NCBI RefSeq assembly: GCF_022414535.1
Contig: NZ_JADWYM010000019.1
Span: 58,358 to 122,357 of the forward strand
DNA from: Streptomyces sp. MUM 2J
GTDB lineage: Bacteria > Actinomycetota > Actinomycetes > Streptomycetales > Streptomycetaceae
Length of the DNA: 64,000 nucleotides
Direction of reading: 5' to 3'
The position numbers and the translations under genes are program-made. The notes beneath the pieces are model-generated. The model was not told where the DNA came from and did not search any database. It was given only the letters and a program-made list of their open reading frames with translations. Below, piece after piece: positions 1-8,172 of this stretch (within the stretch, counting starts at the first letter, position 1; each line of letters opens with the position of its first letter).

Positions 1-262
1 GCTGCCGCTGCAGGGCTGAGCAGCAGATCGGCGGCAGGGCCGGTTCCGCGGACGGCGGGACCGGCCCTCGGCGTGCTGCCCGGGCGTACCCGGCGGTGTC
101 GCCCGGGAGACCGGGGTGTCACGCCCGGGGAGCCCGCCGTCCCGTCGCCGTCACTGGCCTGTTCGAGACCCGTCCCTCGTTCGTGTGGACAGCCCCCCGT
201 ACGTCGTCCGGTCGGGTGAGCGCGTGCGGAGCGGTCCGCCGGTCCGCCGATAGGGTCGCGCG
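1..262. other. Left-edge intergenic stretch
   Basis: No reading frame here looks coding. The sequence is GC-rich and ends at the GTG start of the first gene, so it probably holds that gene's promoter. I could not pick out a convincing -10/-35 pair. A gene lying outside the window may end just to the left. Confidence 0.5.
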
Positions 263-763
263 GTGACCTCAACCTCAAGCGAAACCCGCCCCTTCAACGT
301 CGCCGACCTGGGCACCCTGGTCGTGATGCCGTGGAGCGGCGAGGCTCCCGACGGTGCCGACATGCCCTACCTGCTGGCCTACTCCCTCGGTGACGCCGAG
401 GGGGGCGGGGCGGCCACGACCGCCGCCGTGGAGCGGCTGCTCGGCGACACCGGCCTGCCCGTGGGCGGCGATCTCGTCGACGGCTCCGCCAAGCCCAGCC
501 TGCCGGTGACCCTGCTCGTCGAGGCCGGTTCGGCCGTCGTCACCATGCCCAACCTCAACGCCCAGTGCACGCCGCCGCCCGAGTGGCTCGCGGCCGTCGA
601 GGAACGCGGATACGCCTACCTGGTGTTCACCTCCCGCCCGTGGCCCGACGCCGAGCCCGGCAAGCCGGTCACCCCGGAGGCGCTGAGCGCGTTCGCGGGC
701 GCCGAGGAGACACTGACCGCCGCCGCGCACGTCGTCCTCCCCGCGCGCAGCCTGCGCGGCTGA
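263..763 (+). CDS. Conserved actinobacterial protein, probably DUF5949 family
   Basis: Starts at GTG and encodes 166 residues with no signal peptide or membrane segment, so it is probably a small acidic cytosolic protein. It resembles, from memory, the Streptomyces DUF5949 family, whose members have conserved stretches such as LVVMPWSGEAPDG near the N-terminus and NLNAQCTPPPEWL in the middle. No enzymatic motif is visible and the function is unknown. Its stop codon overlaps the start of the VKOR gene (TGATG), which suggests co-translation and perhaps a link to redox or envelope biology. The family name is less certain than the reading frame. Confidence 0.75.
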   Translation: MTSTSSETRPFNVADLGTLVVMPWSGEAPDGADMPYLLAYSLGDAEGGGAATTAAVERLLGDTGLPVGGDLVDGSAKPSLPVTLLVEAGSAVVTMPNLNAQCTPPPEWLAAVEERGYAYLVFTSRPWPDAEPGKPVTPEALSAFAGAEETLTAAAHVVLPARSLRG

Positions 764-1380
764 TGGCCGATCCCGCGGCAGGGCCCCCGCGGAAGGATCC
801 GCGGACCGCGGGTGGCGGCCGGGCGTCGGCCCTGCTGCTGGTGCTCACCGGCGCGGCCGGGCTGGTGGCGTCCTGGGCCATCACCATCGACGAGTTCAAG
901 CTGCTGGAGGAACCGGGGTTCACCCCGGGCTGCAGTCTGAACCCGGTGGTCTCCTGCGGCAGCGTGATGAAGAGCGACCAGGCCTCGGTGTTCGGGTTCC
1001 CCAACCCGATGCTGGGCCTGGTGGCCTACGGCATCGTCGTGTGCGTCGGCATGAGCCTGACGGCCGGTGCCGTCTTCCCCCGCTGGTACTGGCTGGCCTT
1101 CTGGGCCGGCTGCCTGTTCGGGGTGGGCTTCGTCTCCTGGCTCCAGTTCGAGTCGCTGTACCGGATCAACGCGCTGTGCCTGTGGTGCTGCCTGGCCTGG
1201 GCCGGCACCATCGTGCTCTTCTGGCACGTCACCTCCGTGAACGTACGGCACGGATTCCTGCCGGCGCCGGCCTGGGCGCGGACGTTCTTCGAAGAGTTCA
1301 CCTGGCTGCCGTCCGTGCTGCACGTCGGTGTCGTCGGGATGCTCGTCCTGACCCGCTGGTGGGACTTCTGGACCGGCTGA
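763..1380 (+). CDS. Vitamin K epoxide reductase (VKOR) family membrane protein
   Basis: The ATG overlaps the previous stop codon; the product is 205 residues. The N-terminus is short and cytosolic, followed by about four to five hydrophobic segments. The family signatures are present: an extracytoplasmic loop with two cysteines (CSLNPVVSCGS), then a C-terminal CLWCC quinone-side active-site motif inside a membrane helix. Bacterial VKORs reoxidise a DsbA-like thioredoxin-fold partner and pass electrons to menaquinone, supporting disulfide formation in exported proteins. No fused or adjacent thioredoxin domain is visible, so the partner must be encoded elsewhere. Family assignment is strong; the physiological partner is inferred. 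Confidence 0.92.
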   Translation: MADPAAGPPRKDPRTAGGGRASALLLVLTGAAGLVASWAITIDEFKLLEEPGFTPGCSLNPVVSCGSVMKSDQASVFGFPNPMLGLVAYGIVVCVGMSLTAGAVFPRWYWLAFWAGCLFGVGFVSWLQFESLYRINALCLWCCLAWAGTIVLFWHVTSVNVRHGFLPAPAWARTFFEEFTWLPSVLHVGVVGMLVLTRWWDFWTG

Positions 1381-1780
1381 CGGGACGGTCCGACGTCCGG
1401 GTACCGCCTTCCGGATCCCCCTTGGCCCTCGCGCGCGACCGCGTACCGTCCGCCCCCTTGGACCGCCTCACTCCCGCGCGCGACCGCCGGCCGCCCGCCC
1501 TCGTGTGCCGCCGCACCCCGCGGACCGGCACATCGGATCGGCGCTGCCGCCGCGGACCGGTGCGGGCACGGTGACGACCAGGTCCGGCGGGCGTCAGGAC
1601 TCCGGCGGGCGCCGGGACGTCCGCGCGTGTGCGCATGCCGGTCCTTTCACACGGGCGGGCATACGAGCCGACAAATGACTACTGGGGCACTCGGGGGAAT
1701 TGTGCGCTGGGGCTGTTTTCCGGCTCGTTACTCGGTACGCACGCCAAGCTGCCGAACCTGCGAAAGGTCCCGTACCCGAG
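1381..1780. other. Intergenic region upstream of a secreted protein gene
   Basis: About 400 bases with no credible gene. The first half is GC-rich and contains two similar stretches (CCCCTTGG followed by CGCGCGCGACCGC, near 1420-1440 and 1455-1487). The second half, about 1660-1750, is less GC-rich and is the likely promoter area for the gene at 1781. No terminator or riboswitch could be identified. Confidence 0.4.
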
Positions 1781-2302
1781 ATGAAGTCGACCACCCGAGG
1801 AACCCTCGCCGCCGCGATCACGTGCGTGGCCGCGGCGGCCGGTGCCGCCGCCTGTGCGACGCCCGCCGTCGCGGCCGGCACGGTGCCCGTGCCCGTCCCG
1901 TTGGAAGGCGTCGAGCAGTCCCTCAACATGGAGCTGCCGAAGCTGGGAGGCGAGTTGCCCCTGCCGACGCCGGGCGCGCCCGAGGGGCCCCGCTACGTCG
2001 AGGGCCGCCTCGTACCCGAGCGGGCCCTGCCGCAGCTCCCGATCGGCGCCGGGCTGCCCGGCGCCGATCTGCGCGCGCCCCTGCCGCACGCCCTCGGGGA
2101 CGACTTCGACCACGTCGCCCTCGACGCCCCCGCCTCCGGCCTGCGCACCCTCGGCCCGGGCCTCACCGCGGACCTCCCCCTCACCCCGCCCGACGCCGAC
2201 GCCTTCGGTCTGCCCGGGGCGAAGCTGCCCCAGGCCGGCGTCGTCACGCCGGTGCTCCAGGCGGTGCCGGGCGCCGATCTGGGGCTGGGCCCCGGCCTGT
2301 AG
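1781..2302 (+). CDS. Small secreted protein of unknown function
   Basis: ATG chosen because it opens directly into a Sec-type signal peptide: positive MKSTTR, an Ala-rich hydrophobic core, and a likely cleavage after AVAA near residue 32. A weak GAAAGG ribosome site lies about 13 bases upstream. The mature part of about 140 residues is rich in Leu, Pro and Gly with no cysteines, and repeats phrases of the type PGADLGL or PGADLRAPLP. It may be a structural or surface-active protein. No family was recognised. It sits upstream of the tyrosinase operon but is separated from it by 166 bases, so co-regulation is not established. Confidence 0.75.
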   Translation: MKSTTRGTLAAAITCVAAAAGAAACATPAVAAGTVPVPVPLEGVEQSLNMELPKLGGELPLPTPGAPEGPRYVEGRLVPERALPQLPIGAGLPGADLRAPLPHALGDDFDHVALDAPASGLRTLGPGLTADLPLTPPDADAFGLPGAKLPQAGVVTPVLQAVPGADLGLGPGL

Positions 2303-2468
2303 CCGCGGCGAAACGGCGACCGGCGAAGGCCGCGGATCCCGGTGGGAACACCACCGCCGGGGTCCGCGGCCCCGTGCGTGGACGGCCGTCCGGGCGGGCT
2401 GTGGTGACCACCGGTGCCGCCGGGCGGTTACGGCTACGAGCAACCCGAGAACCGGACAGGAGCACAGC

Positions 2469-2978
2469 ATGGTCTTTGGCGTCGGTGCAGTGGCGGTGGG
2501 GACGGAGCCGGCCACGGCGAAAGCGGCCAGACCCGGGTCGCGCGGCGGAACCCGGCGGGAGGTGCTGCGCGGTCTGCTCGCCCCGGCCTTCGCCCTCGCG
2601 CTCGCCCCCGTCGTCGCGGCCTCCCGCCCGCCGCGCGCCCCGGACGGCGGCGCGGACGGAGCCTTCGACGAGACCTACCACGGCCGCCGGATCCAGGGCG
2701 TCCCCGTCCCCGGCACACGCGCCGTCGACCCCGAACGCTGGCGGGTCACCGTCGACGGACGCCCGCTGCACCTGATGCGGCGGGCCGACGGCAGCTGGCT
2801 GAGCGTCGTCGACCACTACGGCTCGTACCCGACCCCGCTCGCGGCGGCCCGCGCCGCCGTCGACGCGCTCGGCCCCCACGAGCAACTGCGCGAGCACGGC
2901 ATCGGGCACGGCACCGCACCGGCCGCCGGGCACGGCCGGCACCACCACACGGGGGGAGAGCATGACGTACACGCGTAA
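2469..2978 (+). CDS. melC1: Tyrosinase co-factor (copper chaperone) MelC1
   Basis: ATG preceded by GACAGGAG. The product is 169 residues. A long N-terminal region carries an RRE-V-L-R twin-arginine-like stretch before a hydrophobic segment (about residues 29-55), consistent with Tat export of the MelC1-MelC2 complex. The conserved MelC1 core follows (DETYHGRRIQG, then VDGRPLHLMRRADGSWLSVVDHY), which in this family contacts tyrosinase and delivers copper. The C-terminus is unusually rich in histidine (HGRHHHTGGEHDVH), plausible for copper binding. It overlaps melC2 by 17 bases, so the two are co-translated. It is somewhat longer than the roughly 145 residues typical of this family. Confidence 0.93.
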   Translation: MVFGVGAVAVGTEPATAKAARPGSRGGTRREVLRGLLAPAFALALAPVVAASRPPRAPDGGADGAFDETYHGRRIQGVPVPGTRAVDPERWRVTVDGRPLHLMRRADGSWLSVVDHYGSYPTPLAAARAAVDALGPHEQLREHGIGHGTAPAAGHGRHHHTGGEHDVHA

Positions 2979-3828
2979 GGACGTCAGTACGCTGACCGCG
3001 ACCGAGAAGCGGCGGTTCGTCACGGCGATGCTGGAGGTCAAACGGCGCGGCGAGTACGACGCGTTCGTACGGATGCACATCGACTACTACATCGCCGACG
3101 GCGAGGACGGACTGCGGGCGGGCCACATGACCCCGTCCTTCCTGCCCTGGCACCGCAGGTTCCTGCTGGAGCTGGAGGGGGCGCTGCGCCGGGTCGACGA
3201 CTCGGTGACCCTCCCCTACTGGGACTGGACCCGCGACCGCAGGACCACCGGGGCGCCCTGGACGGACGACCTGCTCGGCGGCAACGGACGCCGCTCGGAC
3301 CAGCAGGTGACGACCGGCCCGTTCGCCTACGCCGAGGGCAACTGGACGATCAAGGAGGGCGTGACCGACGGGAGGTTCCTCACCCGGGACCTGGGCCGCG
3401 CCCGCCATCCGATCGAGCTGCCGACGCCGCGCGAGCTCCAGTGGGCGCTGGACGACGGTGTCTACGACGCCGCGCCCTGGGACTCCACGGCCACCGAGGG
3501 ATTCCGCAACAAGCTGGAGGGTTGGGGCACCGGGCGGGGCAGCGCCTCCTGGCACAACCACAACCGGGTGCACCGCTGGGTCGGTGGCGCGATGCTCGGC
3601 GGAGCCTCCGTCAACGACCCCGTCTTCTGGCTCCACCACGCCTTCGTCGACCTTCAGTGGACGCGCTGGCAGCGCCTCCACCGCGGAGCCCACTACCTGC
3701 CCGAGCAGCCGCCGGGCCTCGGCGACCTGCAGCGCGGTCGGATCGTGGCCCGGCACGAGAAGCTGCCGCCGTGGGACGTGACGCCGCAGTCGCTGGAGGA
3801 CGTCGGCCGGATCTACCGCTACGCGTGA
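2962..3828 (+). CDS. melC2: Tyrosinase MelC2 (melanin formation)
   Basis: 288 residues, full length for a Streptomyces type-3 copper tyrosinase, which oxidises tyrosine and DOPA to quinones that polymerise to melanin. The CuA ligands are visible as H39 (RMH), H55 (AGH) and H64 (PWH). The CuB ligands are in SWHNHNRVH and WLHHAFVD in the C-terminal half. The protein has no signal peptide of its own and depends on MelC1 for copper loading and export. The gene starts inside the end of melC1 with a GGGGAGAGC ribosome site. A perfect 12-bp hairpin follows the stop codon. All six copper histidines look intact. Confidence 0.96.
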   Translation: MTYTRKDVSTLTATEKRRFVTAMLEVKRRGEYDAFVRMHIDYYIADGEDGLRAGHMTPSFLPWHRRFLLELEGALRRVDDSVTLPYWDWTRDRRTTGAPWTDDLLGGNGRRSDQQVTTGPFAYAEGNWTIKEGVTDGRFLTRDLGRARHPIELPTPRELQWALDDGVYDAAPWDSTATEGFRNKLEGWGTGRGSASWHNHNRVHRWVGGAMLGGASVNDPVFWLHHAFVDLQWTRWQRLHRGAHYLPEQPPGLGDLQRGRIVARHEKLPPWDVTPQSLEDVGRIYRYA

Positions 3829-3855
3829 CCCCGTCCGGCGGGTCCGGCCACGGGG

Positions 3856-3888
3856 GAGAGCCCCGGCGCTCGAGGTGCCGGGGCTCTC
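3856..3888. terminator. Bidirectional terminator hairpin between melC2 and the chaplin gene
   Basis: A perfect 12-bp inverted repeat (GAGAGCCCCGGC / GCCGGGGCTCTC) with a 9-base loop lies in the 82-base gap between two convergent genes. There is no strong U-tract, as is usual in Streptomyces. It probably ends transcription from both sides. Confidence 0.8.
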
Positions 3889-3910
3889 GCGTGGATGCTG
3901 TGCTACGACG

Positions 3911-4180
3911 TCAGTAGCCGTAGCCGCCGTGGCCGTGGCCGCTCTCGTTGACGCAGGTGTTGCCGAACGCCGGGTTCAGCAGGCCGACCACGTCGACGGT
4001 GTTGCCGCAGAGGTTGACCGGGATGTGAACCGGAACCTGCACGACGTTGCCCGACAGCACGCCGGGCGAGCCGATGGCCTCACCCTGGGCGCCCGCGTCC
4101 GCCAGGGCCATGCCGGCCCCGCTGAGCACCACGGCGCCCGTGCCGAGCGTGACGGCGGCTGCCTTCGCGATGCGAGACAT
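3911..4180 (-). CDS. chpG: Short chaplin (hydrophobic aerial-hypha coat protein)
   Basis: 89 residues from an ATG with an AAGGAG ribosome site; an upstream in-frame ATG would destroy the signal peptide. A Sec signal (MSRIAKAAAV to ALA) is followed by one chaplin domain with the hallmark GNVVQVPVHIPVNLCGNTV and GLLNPAFGNTC stretches, including the two conserved cysteines, and a Gly/His/Tyr tail. Short chaplins are secreted and assemble into amyloid fibrils on aerial hyphae and spores. Placement beside melC2 matches chpG of S. coelicolor (recalled synteny), hence the symbol. A 7-bp GC stem (4208-4214 with 4224-4230) lies in the 5' leader upstream of the ribosome site. Confidence 0.88.
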   Translation of the reverse strand: MSRIAKAAAVTLGTGAVVLSGAGMALADAGAQGEAIGSPGVLSGNVVQVPVHIPVNLCGNTVDVVGLLNPAFGNTCVNESGHGHGGYGY

Positions 4181-4404
4181 CAGGTTCTCCTTATGACTAG
4201 GGGGAGCGCGGCGGCAGGTTGCGCCGCCGCACTTCCCGTTCAACGCCGGCACACGGGGCGGGTCACGGCGACGACGCCTGGATCACCCTTTCTGAACAGG
4301 GGAGCGAGCGGACGGGGCCCCGCGGGGAGCGGCGGAACGCCTTTGAGACACGAAGTGGGGCACGAAGCAGGGGGACCGGGCGCACCACGGCGGTTCCGGG
4401 GTTC

Positions 4405-4457
4405 CCCGGTTCGTCAGTTCGACGGCTGATGGCCTGCCGGCTTCCCGGTTCGTCAGT
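4405..4457. repeat. Direct repeat pair CCCGGTTCGTCAGT
   Basis: The 14-mer occurs at 4405-4418 and 4444-4457. The second copy overlaps the stop codon of the DUF4396 gene. The copies are 39 bases apart, upstream of the chaplin promoter region. Role unknown; a regulator site or a small duplication are both possible. Confidence 0.5.
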
Positions 4458-5316
4458 CGAGGTGCCCGAAGATCCCGGCCAGGAGCACACCTGCGGCGAG
4501 GAAGACGACGGTCAGCGTGGCCATGGCGGCCTTCTGCTCCCGGGTCACCTCACTCTCCGTCATGTCCATTCCACCGTCGGCCGGGGCTGCCGCGGCCGAC
4601 TCCTCGTGCACTGCCTCGCCGCCCTGCCCCAGGACCCGCACCGTTCCCATCCCGTGCTTCAGGTGGTTGGCCACCAGCCAGACGTTCACGGGATAGGCGA
4701 AGGCGAGACCGGCCAGGACGGCGAGGGAGAACGTGGCCCAGAAGCGGACGTCGGAGGCGTCGCCGGCGCCCGGCACATGACTCCGGATGATCACGAGTAC
4801 GGCCACCATGGCGCCCATCACGCAGTTCATCGACAGCCACTCCGCGAACACGGTGGAGCGCACCGCCCGGAGGTAGCTTCCACCGAGCATGTCCCGCATG
4901 AACAGGGCCTGGAAGACGAGCAGGCCGAAGCCGAACCCCACGACGTACTCGGTCAGGCTGTCGCCCCACGGCGGAAGACCGATGTCCGACACGATCACCG
5001 CTGCCGCCATGATGCCGGTGGCGTCACCGGCCACGCAGTGGATGGTGGATCCGAGGGCCTGCTTCCACAGCGGTGCCACGAACCGTTCGTGGGCCCCCGG
5101 CCTCGGTTCCTTGCACGACAGCACGTAGAGCGCGGCGCCGATCGGGCCGATGTACAGGGTCACCAGCACCCAGCCCCACTTCATCACGGTCAGCTCGGGG
5201 TTCTTGGTGAACGCGTCGTACGCGACGTAGACGGCGGACAGCACGACCAGGAGGAACCAGACGTACATCAGCGCCTCGGCCGTGGTCCCGCTGATACCGC
5301 TACTGGCCACATGCAT
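4453..5316 (-). CDS. DUF4396 domain multi-pass membrane protein
   Basis: 287 residues. About six to seven hydrophobic segments span the protein: an N-terminal pair, a central block, then paired helices before and after a charged cytosolic insert near residues 225-260, and a last helix at the C-terminus. The central and late parts (CVAGDATGI, MRDMLGG, YPVNVWLV and KHGMGTV) are characteristic of DUF4396, a family of uncharacterised integral membrane proteins often found near metal or redox genes. No catalytic motif is recognised. A purine-rich stretch (AAGGGCGG) precedes the ATG. Domain name likely, function unknown. Confidence 0.82.
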   Translation of the reverse strand: MHVASSGISGTTAEALMYVWFLLVVLSAVYVAYDAFTKNPELTVMKWGWVLVTLYIGPIGAALYVLSCKEPRPGAHERFVAPLWKQALGSTIHCVAGDATGIMAAAVIVSDIGLPPWGDSLTEYVVGFGFGLLVFQALFMRDMLGGSYLRAVRSTVFAEWLSMNCVMGAMVAVLVIIRSHVPGAGDASDVRFWATFSLAVLAGLAFAYPVNVWLVANHLKHGMGTVRVLGQGGEAVHEESAAAAPADGGMDMTESEVTREQKAAMATLTVVFLAAGVLLAGIFGHLD

Positions 5317-5741
5317 GTGTTCCGCCCTTGACCGCCCGCTCGATGCCCGGGATGCGGCGCTCAGCGTTCCCTGTCACGCGTTCGGCGCCCGCGATCCGCG
5401 TCGTGTGCTCCGCGCCGCGTGCCCCGTGCGCTGCCTTGCGCCTTCAGCGCGCTGTGTCCCGTGTGCTGTGCTCCGCCTTCCGCACGCACCATGGTGCGCC
5501 TGAGACGGCCCGCGCGCCGGACCGACGCACCCGCCGCGGCTCCGGGGCGCCCACACTCACCCCGGTGGCCGCGTCGACACGCCGACCGGCGGAACCGGAC
5601 CGCGGGGCCGCGGGGACGTGCGGGACGCGATCACCACGAGCGGCTGCCGGGCACGCGAGGACTGCGGACGGGCGCGCCCGCGGACCCGCGGACGGTGGGA
5701 ACCGTGGCGTCCCCGCGGGCCGGCGGCGGCGTCCGGCCGTC
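5317..5741. other. Gene-poor gap of 425 bases
   Basis: All frames are arginine/proline-rich and look like non-coding GC-rich sequence. The part at 5340-5500 has short repeated phrases such as GTGCCCCGTGCGCTG and GTGTCCCGTGTGCTGTG. It must contain the promoter of the DUF4396 gene near 5320-5400, but no clear elements were seen. Confidence 0.4.
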
Positions 5742-6488
5742 TCAGCTGTCCCAGACAGGCGCGCGGACCTGCTGGTCCTCGGCGAGCGCGCAGCGGATGC
5801 CGTTGACGGCTTCGTGGCCGGAGAGGCCCCAGCCGACGACACCGGGACCGGTGCGGCTGAGTTCGATGACCCGCTCCCGCTCGGGCCCCGTACCGACGTC
5901 GACGTCGCAGAGCAGGACCGGGGCCCAGGAGCGCCCGTTGAGGCAGGAGCCCAGGGCGACGAGGGGGAGCGCGGCGGCGACGACCAGACTGAGGACGAGG
6001 GACACGGTGCCGGACGCCGTCCGCGGACCGTCGCCGCGGCGGAGTTCGGCGAGTTCTCTGCCCACCCGAAGGACGTAGGCGATCAGGGCCGTGGCGAGCC
6101 CCCAGGCCCACCCGTGCCAGGCTCCGACGATGACTCCGAAGGCCAGCGGGACGGCCAGGGCCAGGGCCAGGACCACCAGCCAGCCGGTCGCGGGACCACC
6201 GGCTGCCGGGGCCCTGCGGAACCGGAAGGGAACCAGCCGGCAGACGACGATCGCCAGCACCGAGGCGAGCAGCGCGTCGGTCAGGACCATCCCGCTCAAG
6301 GCGTCCGACCAGCTCCTGATACCGGCGGTCAGGAACACCTCGCTGGCTGCCGAGCTGCTGCCGAGCGTCCATGCCACCTTCAGCACGGGAAAGGCCAGCA
6401 CGACCGCGCCGAGCACGGTGCGGTTCGCCTGCCGTTCTCGTTCGTCGTCGCGACTCTTCGTGCGGGCATGGTCGAACCAGGTCGTCAT
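5742..6488 (-). CDS. Membrane protein of unknown function
   Basis: 248 residues. A charged N-terminus (about 20 residues) is followed by hydrophobic segments near residues 23-45, 65-88, 100-122 and 125-140, then another long one near 160-180. The C-terminal 60 residues are soluble and probably extracytoplasmic, with two cysteines (SCLNG and LLCDVDVG) that might form a disulfide. I recognise no family. It lies alone, with gaps of more than 200 bases on both sides, so it is probably monocistronic. Codon use looks native. Confidence 0.7.
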   Translation of the reverse strand: MTTWFDHARTKSRDDERERQANRTVLGAVVLAFPVLKVAWTLGSSSAASEVFLTAGIRSWSDALSGMVLTDALLASVLAIVVCRLVPFRFRRAPAAGGPATGWLVVLALALAVPLAFGVIVGAWHGWAWGLATALIAYVLRVGRELAELRRGDGPRTASGTVSLVLSLVVAAALPLVALGSCLNGRSWAPVLLCDVDVGTGPERERVIELSRTGPGVVGWGLSGHEAVNGIRCALAEDQQVRAPVWDS

Positions 6489-6706
6489 TGGCCTAATGTT
6501 CCTGCCGGCGGCCCGCCGAACCCGAAGGCCCGGACTCTTCCACCCGGACGCCGCAGTCCCGGCCGGTGCCCGGTGGCCCGGTGACCGCCGGCGGCGTCAC
6601 GCCGCCGGTGCACACGCACCACGGCCTGCCGGCCGGCGACACCCCCCGGGGCTGGGCGACCGAGGAGTGTGCCGCTCCGGGGGTGCCCGGTCGCGCGGGG
6701 CGTCGC

Positions 6707-7333
6707 CTACTTGACGGCGCCGGTCCAGTGCGGGTCCTCGCCCACGTACGCGCTGTCGTCCTCCATGAAGGCGTCGAGTCGGCTCATGGTGAAGACGATC
6801 CGGTCGGCGTCCTTCCTGGCGATCGCGTACTCGGAGGTGAACCTGCCGCTGTGGGCCGGCGCGAGACGTCCCGTCATCTGCTTGGAGTCGACCTCGACGT
6901 AGAGGAACTCGGTCTCACCACCGCTCGTGGCGCCCTTGGCGTCGTAGCCCAGGTTGTCGAGGTCGTACGGCTTGTCGGTGCCGTTCGTGACGGTCCACGC
7001 CACGCGGAAGGCCGTCTTGTCGGCGGCCGGCTTCTCGTCGTACTCCCCGTACCTGGTGATCCGGCTGATCCCCGTGACCTGTACCTTCAGGCCGTCCTGA
7101 TAGGCGAAGGCGTCTCCGACGGCCAGCTCGGTGTCCGGCTTCGCAGCGGTGGGGGAGGCGCTGCCGCTGCTGCACCGGCCGCCCGAGCCGGGCCCGCAAT
7201 CGGCCGTCTGCGAAGGGGCCTTGCTCCCTGTGGTCGTCGTGCCCTCCGCCGAGCCCTGCCCGCTGCCGCCGCCGCACGCGGTGAGCAGCGCGGCGAGCGC
7301 GGTGACGGTGACGAGCGCTGTTCTGCCATGCAT
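6707..7333 (-). CDS. Secreted lipoprotein with a DUF4352-like domain
   Basis: The chosen ATG (with a GGGGGG purine stretch just upstream) gives 208 residues and a textbook lipoprotein signal: MHGRTAL, hydrophobic core, then LLTAC with the lipid-modified cysteine near residue 20. A Gly/Ser/Thr/Pro-rich linker to about residue 70 precedes a beta-rich domain. That domain resembles DUF4352 or telokin-like immunoglobulin-fold lipoproteins (phrases FRVAWTVTNGTDKPYDL and GRLAPAHSGRFTSEY). These proteins sit on the outer face of the membrane and have no known reaction. The gene appears monocistronic. Confidence 0.78.
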   Translation of the reverse strand: MHGRTALVTVTALAALLTACGGGSGQGSAEGTTTTGSKAPSQTADCGPGSGGRCSSGSASPTAAKPDTELAVGDAFAYQDGLKVQVTGISRITRYGEYDEKPAADKTAFRVAWTVTNGTDKPYDLDNLGYDAKGATSGGETEFLYVEVDSKQMTGRLAPAHSGRFTSEYAIARKDADRIVFTMSRLDAFMEDDSAYVGEDPHWTGAVK

Positions 7334-8172
7334 GATCCCCCCAAGAACGTTACTCGGACCGGCCATTGTGACCTCGGTCCGGCGAGGGGTGCATGCAACC
7401 TGCGGGCTTCGTGTCCCAGATGTGACCCGAACCGGCCCGGCCGCCTTGGAGCGGGCGCACGGTCGCGGCCGTCACCGAAACGAAGCCCCTATCTCCCGCC
7501 CCCGTTTGTCGGGTGCGGCCGCCAGTCGACGGATGCCGCCTGCTGCGGGCAGACGATTTCCGGCCCAGTGACGGGCACCCCCTCTCCACTCCGTTCGGCA
7601 CCCGGGGACCGGCACCAGGGCCGTGCACCTGCCCGAGGGGCGCGGCGGACGCGACTGCTTCGCGGAATGATCACGGTGCCCGTCCCGGAGGTGGAGACGG
7701 CCGCGGCAGGATGGCCCAGCGGCGAGGTTCCCGCCACATGCGCCCGTGCGTGCGGGGGAGCGGCCCGTACGAGGCTGCGTCCGGGACCCTCCGACGGGAC
7801 ACTTCCGGCCGCAGTGGCGCGCGCTCAGGGGTTCGCCCGGTCCGCCGGAGCGCTCATGGACCACTGCTTGAATCCCGGGGGCGGCACGGGGTGACTTCCC
7901 GGTCCTGGTGTCGACACGGGGACGGTGGAGGCGTACCGCCCTCGGCGCTTGCCGGACGCGCACGGACCGGGCGGTCACGCGGCCCTCTCCGTGATCCACC
8001 CGACCCATACATGCAGGTCAGAGGCTCAGAGCTGATGGCGAACCGCGAAGTCGCCCGCTGACCGATGACCTTGCCGGGAGCCATCCGCTCCCGAGGCCAG
8101 TCTGCTTGATGCCCGTACGGGGTGCAGCAGTCCGGGAAGCTGTGCGCGGTTCCGTCGTGTGTGTGTTCTGCC
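7334..8172. other. 839-base region without a supported gene
   Basis: The open frames here are arginine/proline-rich and lack ribosome sites and family resemblance. The 5' part must carry the promoter of the lipoprotein gene at 7333. The right part lies downstream of the siderophore operon. It may be a decayed gene or an insertion scar, but I could not recognise any source gene on either strand. Confidence 0.4.

Noticed and set aside
7472..8061. Overlapping open frames on both strands in the gap before the siderophore operon
   Set aside because: Arg/Gly/Pro-rich on both strands with no ribosome site and no recognisable family; treated as non-coding.
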